Assembly: GCA_902801475.1 (NCBI GenBank)
Contig: CADCIO010000001.1
Span: forward strand, 1 to 64,000
Source of the DNA: an uncultured Bacteroidales bacterium
Lineage (GTDB): Bacteria; Bacteroidota; Bacteroidia; Bacteroidales; Bacteroidaceae
DNA length: 64,000 nt
Direction of reading: 5' to 3'
In this document: positions 57,124 to 64,000 of the stretch, in pieces
Numbering within the stretch: position 1 is the first letter of the stretch
Layout: every line of letters starts with the position of its first letter
The notes under the pieces: generated by a model
Told to the model about the DNA's origin: nothing
What the model saw: the letters and a program-made list of their open reading frames with translations, nothing else
Database searches by the model: none
Made by a program: the position numbers and the translations under genes

Positions 57124-58323
57124 CCAATTATACACCGATTTGTCGTCATTGATATTATCCGACGTCCAACTCTTCACACCCATATCCGTCACCGTCAACA
57201 CATGTATCTTCGCATCCATATAGAACACATAGATAATCCACGAACGGTTGCGATAAAAATCACCTGGAGCTGCAATCGAGAACGTGGTATGATCCACTTG
57301 TGTCTCATCTGTATTTCCCTTCTGTTGAACCGAATATTGAATCGTTCCCGTCAACTGCTTGTCACTTTCACGCAAGTAAGTCAAACCAAGTTGCTTTAAA
57401 GGTTGATCACTTTCAGCTGCCTTATAGGTGCCTGCAATCGCCCCATTAATCATATTCTCATAGTCTTGTGCCGCCTGAGTTTCGTAGGCATACTTCATCG
57501 GATCCTCGACGGTAGGGATGGTATTACCTACTACACTGCCATAATTGATGGGGCTCGAAACGTACCCTATGGTAGTATAAGACGGATTAGCTACAGGCAT
57601 CAAATAACTCTCTGTTGGTATCATTTCCCCATTCAACTGAATCTCGTCTATCGACACCAACTCCTTGGAATCTCCGTCTGCAATGCGGCAAAGCACAAAG
57701 CGCAACTTTGATACCGCACGAGTCAACTGCACAGTGGTCATCTTATCTTGACTACCGATGCGCAAGGCAGGGAACGAACCATAAATGGGCTGATCCTTCT
57801 TCACACCTGACATAGGAAGACCTTCAGCGCCCTCTTGATCAGGAACCGATGATACGAGGGAAGAAACACCAAACTTTCCTTCTCCAATCATCGCTGCATC
57901 CAAGTCATCGCGTTTAGTATCCCTTCCAAGTGTCAACCCCACACTCTCCGCGTTTGCCACCACATATACATCCACATTCTCTGGATGATCTGCAAATTCT
58001 TTCTCCACTTTCATCTGGAACAGTTCCTGCCCATCTGTCTCATTCAGGAAGGTAGGAGTTGCATCCAGATGACCCACCAGGCTTCCATCACTATGCTTGA
58101 ACACCCATATCTGAAGAGTATGAACTGTAGATTCTGCAATCTCCCTATGCGCAATCTCGCCCACATCGGCTCGGGTCAGCATCGGACGACCTGGGGCATA
58201 GACATAGATGTTCAGGAAGCAGTCACCATTCTCATCACTGCCTTCTCCTGAATGATCGCTGCATGCCGTCAACAGCACGATAACCAGCAACATCCACATT
58301 TCTATGTCTCTTTTCCTTTTCAT
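57121..58323 (-). CDS. Fimbrial-type lipoprotein (FimA/Mfa N-terminal-like)
   Basis: 400 residues. A lipobox (LLTAC-SDH) follows a short basic and hydrophobic leader. The start of the mature part, CFLNIYVYAPGRPMLTRADV, then STVHTLQIWVFKHSDGSLVG and NVDVYVVANAESVGL, match the N-terminal fold of type V pilus subunits (strands with a 'vfd..g.lv' pattern and 'yvvANa'). The Arg before ADV is a likely gingipain-type maturation site by analogy with FimA. C-terminal strand HVLTVTDMGVKSWTSDN. Probably an accessory subunit. Confidence 0.72.
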   Translation of the reverse strand: MKRKRDIEMWMLLVIVLLTACSDHSGEGSDENGDCFLNIYVYAPGRPMLTRADVGEIAHREIAESTVHTLQIWVFKHSDGSLVGHLDATPTFLNETDGQELFQMKVEKEFADHPENVDVYVVANAESVGLTLGRDTKRDDLDAAMIGEGKFGVSSLVSSVPDQEGAEGLPMSGVKKDQPIYGSFPALRIGSQDKMTTVQLTRAVSKLRFVLCRIADGDSKELVSIDEIQLNGEMIPTESYLMPVANPSYTTIGYVSSPINYGSVVGNTIPTVEDPMKYAYETQAAQDYENMINGAIAGTYKAAESDQPLKQLGLTYLRESDKQLTGTIQYSVQQKGNTDETQVDHTTFSIAAPGDFYRNRSWIIYVFYMDAKIHVLTVTDMGVKSWTSDNINDDKSVYNW

Positions 58324-58331
58324 TCTTTCTT

Positions 58332-58366
58332 AACTGTCAATTTTCAACTCTCAACTTTCAACTCAA
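58332..58366. repeat. 7-base-period array between fimbrial genes
   Basis: Words AACTGTC, AATTTTC, AACTCTC, AACTTTC, AACTCAA in strict steps, filling the gap between the stop of one fimbrial gene and the start of the next. The inverse of the same words (AATTGAAAGTTGA) is at 94-106. Confidence 0.8.
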
Positions 58367-60046
58367 TCAAAGTGGTACATTGGTCGTAGTGACCTGAATC
58401 CAATTAGGCACCAATTGAATGCCCACCTCCAAACGAGGGTCTAACAAGTCGGGCAGATAGGTGTAAGCGTCCTTCAAGCTGGAGATTGTGACGGTTCCTT
58501 GCGTGATGTGATTCTTGGTGAACACACGCTTCTTGAAGTCTTTATCTTGATCTACCACCGCTGGCACTTTGATTGTACCCACTAAGTAGAATTTCGTTCC
58601 TTTGAAGACTTTTCCGTTGATACCCTCAAAATCTTCCCCACTGTTATTCTCGAACTCCAGTGCAAATCGCACATTCTCATTGTCCTTCGTCTGCAATACC
58701 AATGTGTTGGTATATTGGCTTGGAGTGGTCGGTGTGGGGACAATGGAACCGCCCATCGAGATATCACCCTCTATCGTCGGATCATAAATGATGTATTCAT
58801 CCGCCTCTCCTTTGGGAGTGAAGTCATAGCCCTGAGCAAACTGACTGCTAATCAGGATGGCTTTCAGAGGGAAAGAGGCATCCTTGTTCTCTGTTGTTCC
58901 ATCTTCCAGTGTGATGGTCTTTCCTGCCGCATCTTGCAAGGTACTCTGCACATTCAAGCCCACTTGCAAGCATCCCACCGCATAAGACAGCGGATCGATA
59001 ATGGCGACTGAATGAACCGAAAAGTCCATCTCGCCATAACCTGCATCATACGTATCCAGGACAGCATCCCATGATTTTTTGGAATAGTCTTGCTTTCGAA
59101 TACTTTTGGAGGTCTTAATGCGACTGTTGGCATAATAATAGAGTTCTGGAGGATAGACAAAACGATTCAAACTGTTGATGTTATTTACATCAGTATTGGT
59201 CTGCACCTGAGGCACAAATTTCTTGCTGGTATAGTCCCACTTCACCACAGCGACACCATCAGGCAAGCTAATATTGGCTGGATAACCGGCAAGATTTGTG
59301 GGACGTGGAGTCGGGAGGGTAACCTCATTCGACTCTGCCCATGCTTCAAGCTTTTCCACATTCGTACTGGAACAAGCCAGGGGATGACTATTATTGACGA
59401 ACTGAAGGAAAAAGTCGCGTTTGTCCTCTGGTATGGCATTCGCTATATCAGTCAAATAAGCTGCTATTGCGTTGGCTGCATCAGGTACTTTCACTGCGTT
59501 ATTCGTAGTTAAAGTATATATCTTTTCTGGTTCAAACGTAATATCTGATGTTGTTGATGATGACAACAAATCCAACTCATTTTCAGCATTTTCTTTCACA
59601 ATATTAGTGATCAAGGAACCATTCTCAAATTTAGAGCCTGATGGAGTTGCCCTACAGTAGCAGAGAAAAGCAGTTGTTCCGTTCGGAACCTTCACCGAAC
59701 GGTCATCAAAATAATGAAGGTTATCTGCTTCCTCATTATACTTATTGAGGTTCGTAATATAAGTAGTCAAAGGCTGTTTACCTGAACTTATCAGGTTATT
59801 CACCAAAGCATCTGAACTAAAGGGGAAAAGACGTTGATCCTTAATGCCACGATAACCCGTCTGCTGAGTCATTTCCGCTGACATTCTCGTGGAAGCCCTG
59901 TTAGTTGATACATTCATCGCCAAACTGACAGGAACAGTCTCCAAAGAGTCCGTGCTAGAAAGCGTTTCGTCAGAGGTACATGACAATACGAACAGTGCCA
60001 TCAGCATTGTCACGATATTTCCTATTTTCTCACCTTTCATCATCAT
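58367..60046 (-). CDS. Fimbrial-type lipoprotein, paralogue of the 647-residue subunit
   Basis: 559 residues (ATGs at 60046, 60043 and 60040 are all possible). Lipobox VLSC-TSD. It shares a set of landmarks with the gene at 61247-63190: YPANISLPDGVAVVKW, YPPELYYYANSRIKTS, YAVGCLQVGLNVQSTL, YDFTPKGEADEYIIYDPTI, FALEFENNSGEDFEGINGKV and a C-terminal PDLLDPRLEVGIQLVPNW. The two are diverged duplicates with a large fimbrillin-like fold. Probably a structural or accessory pilus subunit. It lies 16 bases after the Mfa2-like gene. Confidence 0.7.
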   Translation of the reverse strand: MMMKGEKIGNIVTMLMALFVLSCTSDETLSSTDSLETVPVSLAMNVSTNRASTRMSAEMTQQTGYRGIKDQRLFPFSSDALVNNLISSGKQPLTTYITNLNKYNEEADNLHYFDDRSVKVPNGTTAFLCYCRATPSGSKFENGSLITNIVKENAENELDLLSSSTTSDITFEPEKIYTLTTNNAVKVPDAANAIAAYLTDIANAIPEDKRDFFLQFVNNSHPLACSSTNVEKLEAWAESNEVTLPTPRPTNLAGYPANISLPDGVAVVKWDYTSKKFVPQVQTNTDVNNINSLNRFVYPPELYYYANSRIKTSKSIRKQDYSKKSWDAVLDTYDAGYGEMDFSVHSVAIIDPLSYAVGCLQVGLNVQSTLQDAAGKTITLEDGTTENKDASFPLKAILISSQFAQGYDFTPKGEADEYIIYDPTIEGDISMGGSIVPTPTTPSQYTNTLVLQTKDNENVRFALEFENNSGEDFEGINGKVFKGTKFYLVGTIKVPAVVDQDKDFKKRVFTKNHITQGTVTISSLKDAYTYLPDLLDPRLEVGIQLVPNWIQVTTTNVPL

Positions 60047-60061
60047 TGCTCAAACGTTCCT

Positions 60062-61066
60062 TTACATTTCCCACTCATACGAACCACCCTGCTTCCAGTC
60101 GAGCGTCACACTCACACCGACTTCTGCACTGACAGGTTGCAAACTACCGTCTGTTTGTAAATATACCTTCACTATTTTTATCTCTCCTGCCTTCAAAGGC
60201 TCTTCCATCTTCAGCACCGATTTGGTCACTGACCCATCAGCAAGGGTTACATAAACAACATACTGCCACAAAGGCTCATCACCTTCGGCTTTATCACGCG
60301 AAGGGAAGTTGACGGTACAGAAACACAACATATCATCTGTGCCCGTATTCACAGATTGGGCATGCACCAAAGGCGGATTATCCACAAAGGTGTAGGTGCT
60401 GTCGTTCACATTAAATCCTGTAGCAAATCCTGTGGCATATACCTGTATGTCCTTCACATTCACGCCTTCTGAGTTGTCTATCACCAAGGCGGTCGCACTA
60501 TTTGACATATAGAGATTTACGTGAAAAGTCTGATCTTCACCCTCCAGCACCTTTATATCAGTACGAGCGGTAAAGAGACCTGTCTCGTGCGATTCGATAG
60601 TTTCTTCCGGTTTCTGTACTAATGCCAAAGTACTACTTTGATCCCCCCCTGCTACACTCACCACCGAGTTGTTCAGCAGGTTTGCCAAAGCCAGATTACG
60701 ATATTTCTGGACAGGCAAGAATAATGTATAACTCTTCGTACTATCGTTAATCAGGTCGCTTTTATGATATCGCAAATGCGCTTCCTTACTGATGTCGTAG
60801 AAAGAAAGGTCAATATCGTGGGCAACGCCTGTAAAGATCTTGGCCAGATAGCTGCGTAAAGCATCTGCCACAAGCACATCCTTACCGGTCGTCAACTGGG
60901 TTTGCAACTCTGTTTCGATGTTGGTGATCAACTGCAACTCATACTTCATTTCGAATTCCTCACCACAGTCGCCCATATCTTCATCGATTGTCGAACAGGC
61001 AGCAAGGCCGACCAGCAAGGTCAAGCCCAATATCCAATCAACTATGTTCCACTTTCCTCTTCTCAT
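60062..61066 (-). CDS. FimB/Mfa2-type fimbrial anchor lipoprotein
   Basis: 334 residues from ATG 61064-61066 (61072 is also in frame). Signal and lipobox LAAC-STIDEDMGDC. The mature start 'C-x2-I-D-E-D-x-G-D-C' followed by FEMKYELQLI is the hallmark of FimB/Mfa2 proteins, which anchor and terminate the pilus at the outer membrane. Later: DLSFYDISKEAHLRYHKSDL, TLFLPVQKYRNLALANLL, and FNVNDSTYTFVDNPPLV. The second gene of the visible fimbrial set, separated from the first by strong hairpins. Confidence 0.75.
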   Translation of the reverse strand: MRRGKWNIVDWILGLTLLVGLAACSTIDEDMGDCGEEFEMKYELQLITNIETELQTQLTTGKDVLVADALRSYLAKIFTGVAHDIDLSFYDISKEAHLRYHKSDLINDSTKSYTLFLPVQKYRNLALANLLNNSVVSVAGGDQSSTLALVQKPEETIESHETGLFTARTDIKVLEGEDQTFHVNLYMSNSATALVIDNSEGVNVKDIQVYATGFATGFNVNDSTYTFVDNPPLVHAQSVNTGTDDMLCFCTVNFPSRDKAEGDEPLWQYVVYVTLADGSVTKSVLKMEEPLKAGEIKIVKVYLQTDGSLQPVSAEVGVSVTLDWKQGGSYEWEM

Positions 61067-61114
61067 ACACATAACGTATGCGCGCGTACATTTGTATTAT
61101 ACCATCAGCATACA

Positions 61115-61161
61115 GGAGATTTTTTGCTCCCTAACTAAGAAAATATTTTTCCCTAGTTAGG
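61115..61161. repeat. Two hairpins before the FimB/Mfa2-like gene
   Basis: CCTAACTA (61130-61137) pairs with TAGTTAGG (61154-61161), with further A/T pairing inside. Next to it GGAG (61115-61118) pairs with CTCC (61127-61130). Both lie in the leader of the Mfa2-like gene. The gap 61067-61246 holds these, the hairpin at 61201, and no gene. Confidence 0.5.
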
Positions 61162-61200
61162 AAAAAAGTTTTCTGTAACTATGTAGTAATTTTTCTTGGG

Positions 61201-61233
61201 TATCGCACAGAGGGAAAATCCCCCTGTGCGATA
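61201..61233 (-). terminator. Strong hairpin directly after the major subunit gene
   Basis: TATCGCACA pairs with TGTGCGATA (61201-61209 with 61225-61233), extended inward by an AGGG/CCCC part. It begins 13 bases past the stop codon at 61247. No clean T run follows on the minus strand, so it may give partial termination or protect the 3' end of the first transcript. Confidence 0.6.
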
Positions 61234-61246
61234 AATCTATAGAATA

Positions 61247-63190
61247 TTAGAATGTAACATTAAATGTAATACCCTCTTGCCAAGTAAGATCCACTGAGAA
61301 GCCCAACTCCAATTGTGGAGTACGCAGGTCTGGAATGGTCGTATAAGCATTAGCAAAACCTCCAGGAGTATCAGAAACACCATCATTGTTTGTATCAGGA
61401 GTACCAACACCTATCTTGAAATTAGCAATCGTGTTGAAGTCCTGCTTAAACACTTTGTTACCCGTATTAGTGACGCCAGAAACTTCACCTGTCTTGTCTG
61501 CCTTAGGATCAAGACTTGCCACCAAATAGAACTTACAACCAGCCTTGACGATTCCATCAACACCCTTGAAATCTTTTCCGCTATTATTCACAAACTCTAA
61601 AGCTACATAAACAGGTATATCTTTTACTGTTTCTAAAGCCAATGTATAAGTTGGACCAATAGCTGTTCCTATGCCCAGCACGGCTGAAGCATTATTTTCT
61701 GTATTGATAATCTTATCTGTGTTGATAGTCTTATCATAAATCACATACTCAGTTGTACCATTGGGTTCAAATTTGTAATCAACACTTTTCTGACCACCAA
61801 TCAGCACACCATTCAAGGTAAAAGCACCGGCAGGAATAGTCATTTCTTTACCTTCGCGATCATAATATGTATCTGTTGACGACAATGCAGCAACTGAAAC
61901 GTCCAAGCGACCTACAGCATACTGAATAGGATTTATAATTGCCACAGAACGTGTAGAGGGTCCTACAGCATTATCAGTATAAGCATCATTACTTGTTATC
62001 TGAGTCCAAGTATTTGTACCGTTATATAGGCTTTGCTGTGAAGAGTTTGAAGCTTTAACACCACTATTACAATAGTAATATAAAGATGCAGGATAGACAA
62101 TGTTTGTCATATTGACCACATTCATTGCTGAATAACCAAAATTGGAGCCACCCACAGCGGAAGCAACTTTAGGATCATTAGCAGTAGCAGGGGTAGACCA
62201 TGATAATGCTGCAGCACCCTCTGGCATGTTTATATTAGCAGGATAATCACTATAATCCCCTTTCAATGTCAGAGTTCCCCCACTTTCAGTAACATAAGTC
62301 GAATTCAAAATAGCTTTTTTGATAGCTACAGATACTACATCTGTATTATCCTTAATTGATGAATACAAATCCTGAACGACAGCCTGAATATAAAAAGAGG
62401 AACCAGCCTTCACCGAAGTAAAGGCAGTGTACATCTGACCAAGACCTGCATTGTACCAAGATTGAGTTGAATTTTCTGAATTAGCACATCTTGCCCAAAT
62501 ATTTGCAATGTCATCTTCAGTGTTTTCAGGTGTGCCATTATCAGAAGACGCCGCAGCTATCGAAGAAACATAAGCGGCAAGGGCATTTCCTTTGGTCATA
62601 GTAGGTACGTTAGGCACGATAGGATTCGCAGAAGTGTTCCACCCTAAGATGGGAGTCGGTGTGAAGGAAATACCTGATGACTCACCTGTCAATCCAGCTG
62701 GAGTCAGACTTCCTTCTGCAAATCCCTCTGTTCCAGTAGCCTCACCATAAAAAAGAAATCCTGCTGTAGCAAGAGGAATAGTAACATCGTTGTAAAGCAC
62801 TGCATTACTGTTCGCAAGGAGTTTACCAACAGGAATGGCATTTTCCTCATTGGTAGTAATTGGCTTTATCATTTTGTTTTGACCAAGCGTAATGTTCCCC
62901 CCAATTCGAGCAGTACGGTCTGTTGAACTAGAATAAGGAATCAACACGATGCCACTCATTCCACGGAAGGATTCAATATTTTCGGCTGCCTGAACAGTAG
63001 AGGCAGTCATACGGGTGTCTTTAACCAAATTGCTGGGTAGTGAAATGGAGAACTGTGTCTTCACACTTTCACCATCATAAGTGGGGTTCACATCTGCTAC
63101 TGCACCGTCGTCAGACGAACAAGCGGTGAATCCAATTGCGCTCGTGAGTGCTATCGCGCTCATCGTAACATAAAAGAAATTCTTTTTCAT
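61247..63190 (-). CDS. Large fimbrillin-like lipoprotein (probable major pilus subunit)
   Basis: 647 residues. Lipobox FTAC-SSDDGAVADV. The mature part has a possible Arg maturation site (VKDTRMTAST), FRGMSGIVLIPYSSSTDRTA, a central GQMYTAFTSVKAGSSFYIQA, YPANINMPEGAAALSW, YPASLYYYCNSGVKAS, YAVGRLDVSVAALSS, ALEFVNNSGKDFKGVDGIVK and a C-terminal strand set PQLELGFSVDLTWQEGITFN. It is the larger relative of the gene at 58367. Position after a DUF3868 gene and before an Mfa2-like anchor, plus a strong hairpin behind it, suit a highly expressed major subunit (inference). Confidence 0.72.
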   Translation of the reverse strand: MKKNFFYVTMSAIALTSAIGFTACSSDDGAVADVNPTYDGESVKTQFSISLPSNLVKDTRMTASTVQAAENIESFRGMSGIVLIPYSSSTDRTARIGGNITLGQNKMIKPITTNEENAIPVGKLLANSNAVLYNDVTIPLATAGFLFYGEATGTEGFAEGSLTPAGLTGESSGISFTPTPILGWNTSANPIVPNVPTMTKGNALAAYVSSIAAASSDNGTPENTEDDIANIWARCANSENSTQSWYNAGLGQMYTAFTSVKAGSSFYIQAVVQDLYSSIKDNTDVVSVAIKKAILNSTYVTESGGTLTLKGDYSDYPANINMPEGAAALSWSTPATANDPKVASAVGGSNFGYSAMNVVNMTNIVYPASLYYYCNSGVKASNSSQQSLYNGTNTWTQITSNDAYTDNAVGPSTRSVAIINPIQYAVGRLDVSVAALSSTDTYYDREGKEMTIPAGAFTLNGVLIGGQKSVDYKFEPNGTTEYVIYDKTINTDKIINTENNASAVLGIGTAIGPTYTLALETVKDIPVYVALEFVNNSGKDFKGVDGIVKAGCKFYLVASLDPKADKTGEVSGVTNTGNKVFKQDFNTIANFKIGVGTPDTNNDGVSDTPGGFANAYTTIPDLRTPQLELGFSVDLTWQEGITFNVTF

Positions 63191-63204
63191 AACTTTCGAA
63201 AGTT
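63191..63204. promoter_or_regulatory. Perfect 14-base palindrome touching the start codon of the large fimbrillin gene
   Basis: AACTTTCGAAAGTT directly abuts the ATG of the large fimbrillin (start codon 63188-63190, minus strand), followed upstream by an A/T run. It could form a small hairpin at the ribosome site or bind a dimeric protein. The remaining bases to 63240 are AT-rich with no consensus promoter. Confidence 0.5.
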
Positions 63205-63240
63205 TTTTATTGTTAATATTTATCTTCTTGCTAATTTCAA

Positions 63241-64000
63241 TTATCTTGTCAGTTGTCTCAAGTTCTCACGTGCATCAGCATTGCCTTGCTGTGCTGCACG
63301 ACGGAAGTAGTCGAGAGCTGCATCTTTTTCACCAGTATGCCAAAGAGCTACACCGAGAGTGTTCCATCCACGCGGGTCGTTCTTCACTCCTTGCAGGAGG
63401 GTGAGTGCTTCCTGATAGCGTTCTTGCTGCAACAGTTGACTGGCCTGATTGATGATGGCTGCTTTGGTGTCAGGCACATAATCGTAATAGATACGGATAT
63501 AACCCGAATTACGCTGATCTGCCAGCAGGTGCTCCTTGATATAAGCAAAGGTGCTACCTTGACGGAGCTGACGCAACTTCTGTTCACGACGAGTGAGGTC
63601 AGCCTCGCTATCGATAATGCCCATCGCTTCTCGCAACCCTGCCAAGCGACCGCCATCAGCTTCAGCACCACTGGTCGTCATCTCATTCACCACATCGTTG
63701 ATCTGGTCACGCAGTTCTGCCCACGCTTCACCACCATTCGCCACATCGAACATAGGGTCGGTTGTCTCAGGCACATGTTGCTGGATATATCTCTTGAGGG
63801 CTTCTCCACGACCTACAGCCAATCGTTCATTACCCTCCACTGCTCCTTCGATGGATGCCAAACCTACTATCTGGATGCGTTTTACAGAACTGGTTGAGTC
63901 TGCCATCACCTGACGAGTAATGTCAACAATACGGTCAAGCGTAGAAGCATTGTCACGGAAGTCGCGAGTAAGTTCGCTCTTACCAACAGGGAAATGAACA
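63241..64000 (-). CDS. DUF3868/OmpA-like protein with TPR tail (5' end beyond the window)
   Basis: The frame is open to the right edge (first full codon ends at 63999), so only the last 253 residues are seen. They read FPVGKSELTRDFRDNASTLD, then an OmpA-like domain (IQIVGLASIEGAVEGNERLA, then VGRGEALKRYI), then TPR-like helices at the end (ASQLLQQERYQEALTLLQG, GWNTLGVALWHTGEKDAALD). This is the layout of DUF3868 proteins found at the head of Bacteroides type V pilus clusters, where they probably tie the pilus to the cell wall. It lies 50 bases before the large fimbrillin gene. Confidence 0.68.
   Translation of the reverse strand, partial: VHFPVGKSELTRDFRDNASTLDRIVDITRQVMADSTSSVKRIQIVGLASIEGAVEGNERLAVGRGEALKRYIQQHVPETTDPMFDVANGGEAWAELRDQINDVVNEMTTSGAEADGGRLAGLREAMGIIDSEADLTRREQKLRQLRQGSTFAYIKEHLLADQRNSGYIRIYYDYVPDTKAAIINQASQLLQQERYQEALTLLQGVKNDPRGWNTLGVALWHTGEKDAALDYFRRAAQQGNADARENLRQLTR

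Overview
The window is chromosomal DNA from a Bacteroidales bacterium, most likely Prevotellaceae (inference). The evidence is the TAnnTTTG-type -7 promoters before many genes, type V (FimA/Mfa) fimbrial lipoproteins, a type IX secretion C-terminal sorting domain, a DUF4419 protein, a smalltalk protein, and Bacteroidetes-type HU, DUF4271 and DUF5106 proteins. No rRNA, tRNA, prophage or CRISPR was seen.

Layout. 0-5.3 kb: end of a smalltalk gene, an M20 deacylase, and an opposing three-gene cluster of secreted proteins (DUF4419 fusion plus two tandem paralogues). 5.5-8.6 kb: fur-family gene, purA and a TPR/membrane/HTH regulator on the minus strand. 8.65-11.7 kb: AraC-type regulator, dipeptidyl peptidase III and an AlkD-like protein. 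11.9-12.2 kb: a decayed IS3-type orfA. 12.4-18.2 kb: nadB, an M16 protease and dacB on the plus strand, converging on purD. 19.6-22.2 kb: cysE and a THUMP methyltransferase. 22.1-26.5 kb: metK (behind a SAM-II-like riboswitch), DUF4271, hemD, rnpA, yidD and tatD. 26.7-64 kb: one minus-strand surface-structure region, running from a DUF3868/OmpA-like gene cut by the window edge, through five fimbrial-type lipoproteins, to a 3,914-residue glycine-rich repeat protein with a T9SS sorting domain, an HU-like protein, a second repeat giant of about 5,324 residues, and a thioredoxin-like DUF5106 protein 2 bases behind it.

The surface region is probably one functional locus: the fimbrial genes are closely spaced on one strand and the first giant starts 26 bases after the last fimbrillin. 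The two giants share the motif [VI][YF]GGGxxGxV, about 40 and about 80 times by eye. Only the first keeps a sorting domain; the second ends in a Thr/Pro tail.

Two non-coding patterns are not explained by gene annotation. (1) Many gene junctions carry tandem arrays with a strict 7-base period but a different word at each locus. Several reach into coding sequence and supply stop codons, a C-terminus, a 7-residue peptide repeat in TatD and the signal-peptide core of a giant protein. (2) Two sets of palindromes spaced exactly 22 bases apart lie upstream of the HU gene and of the second giant gene. No gene-free stretch exceeds about 210 bases.
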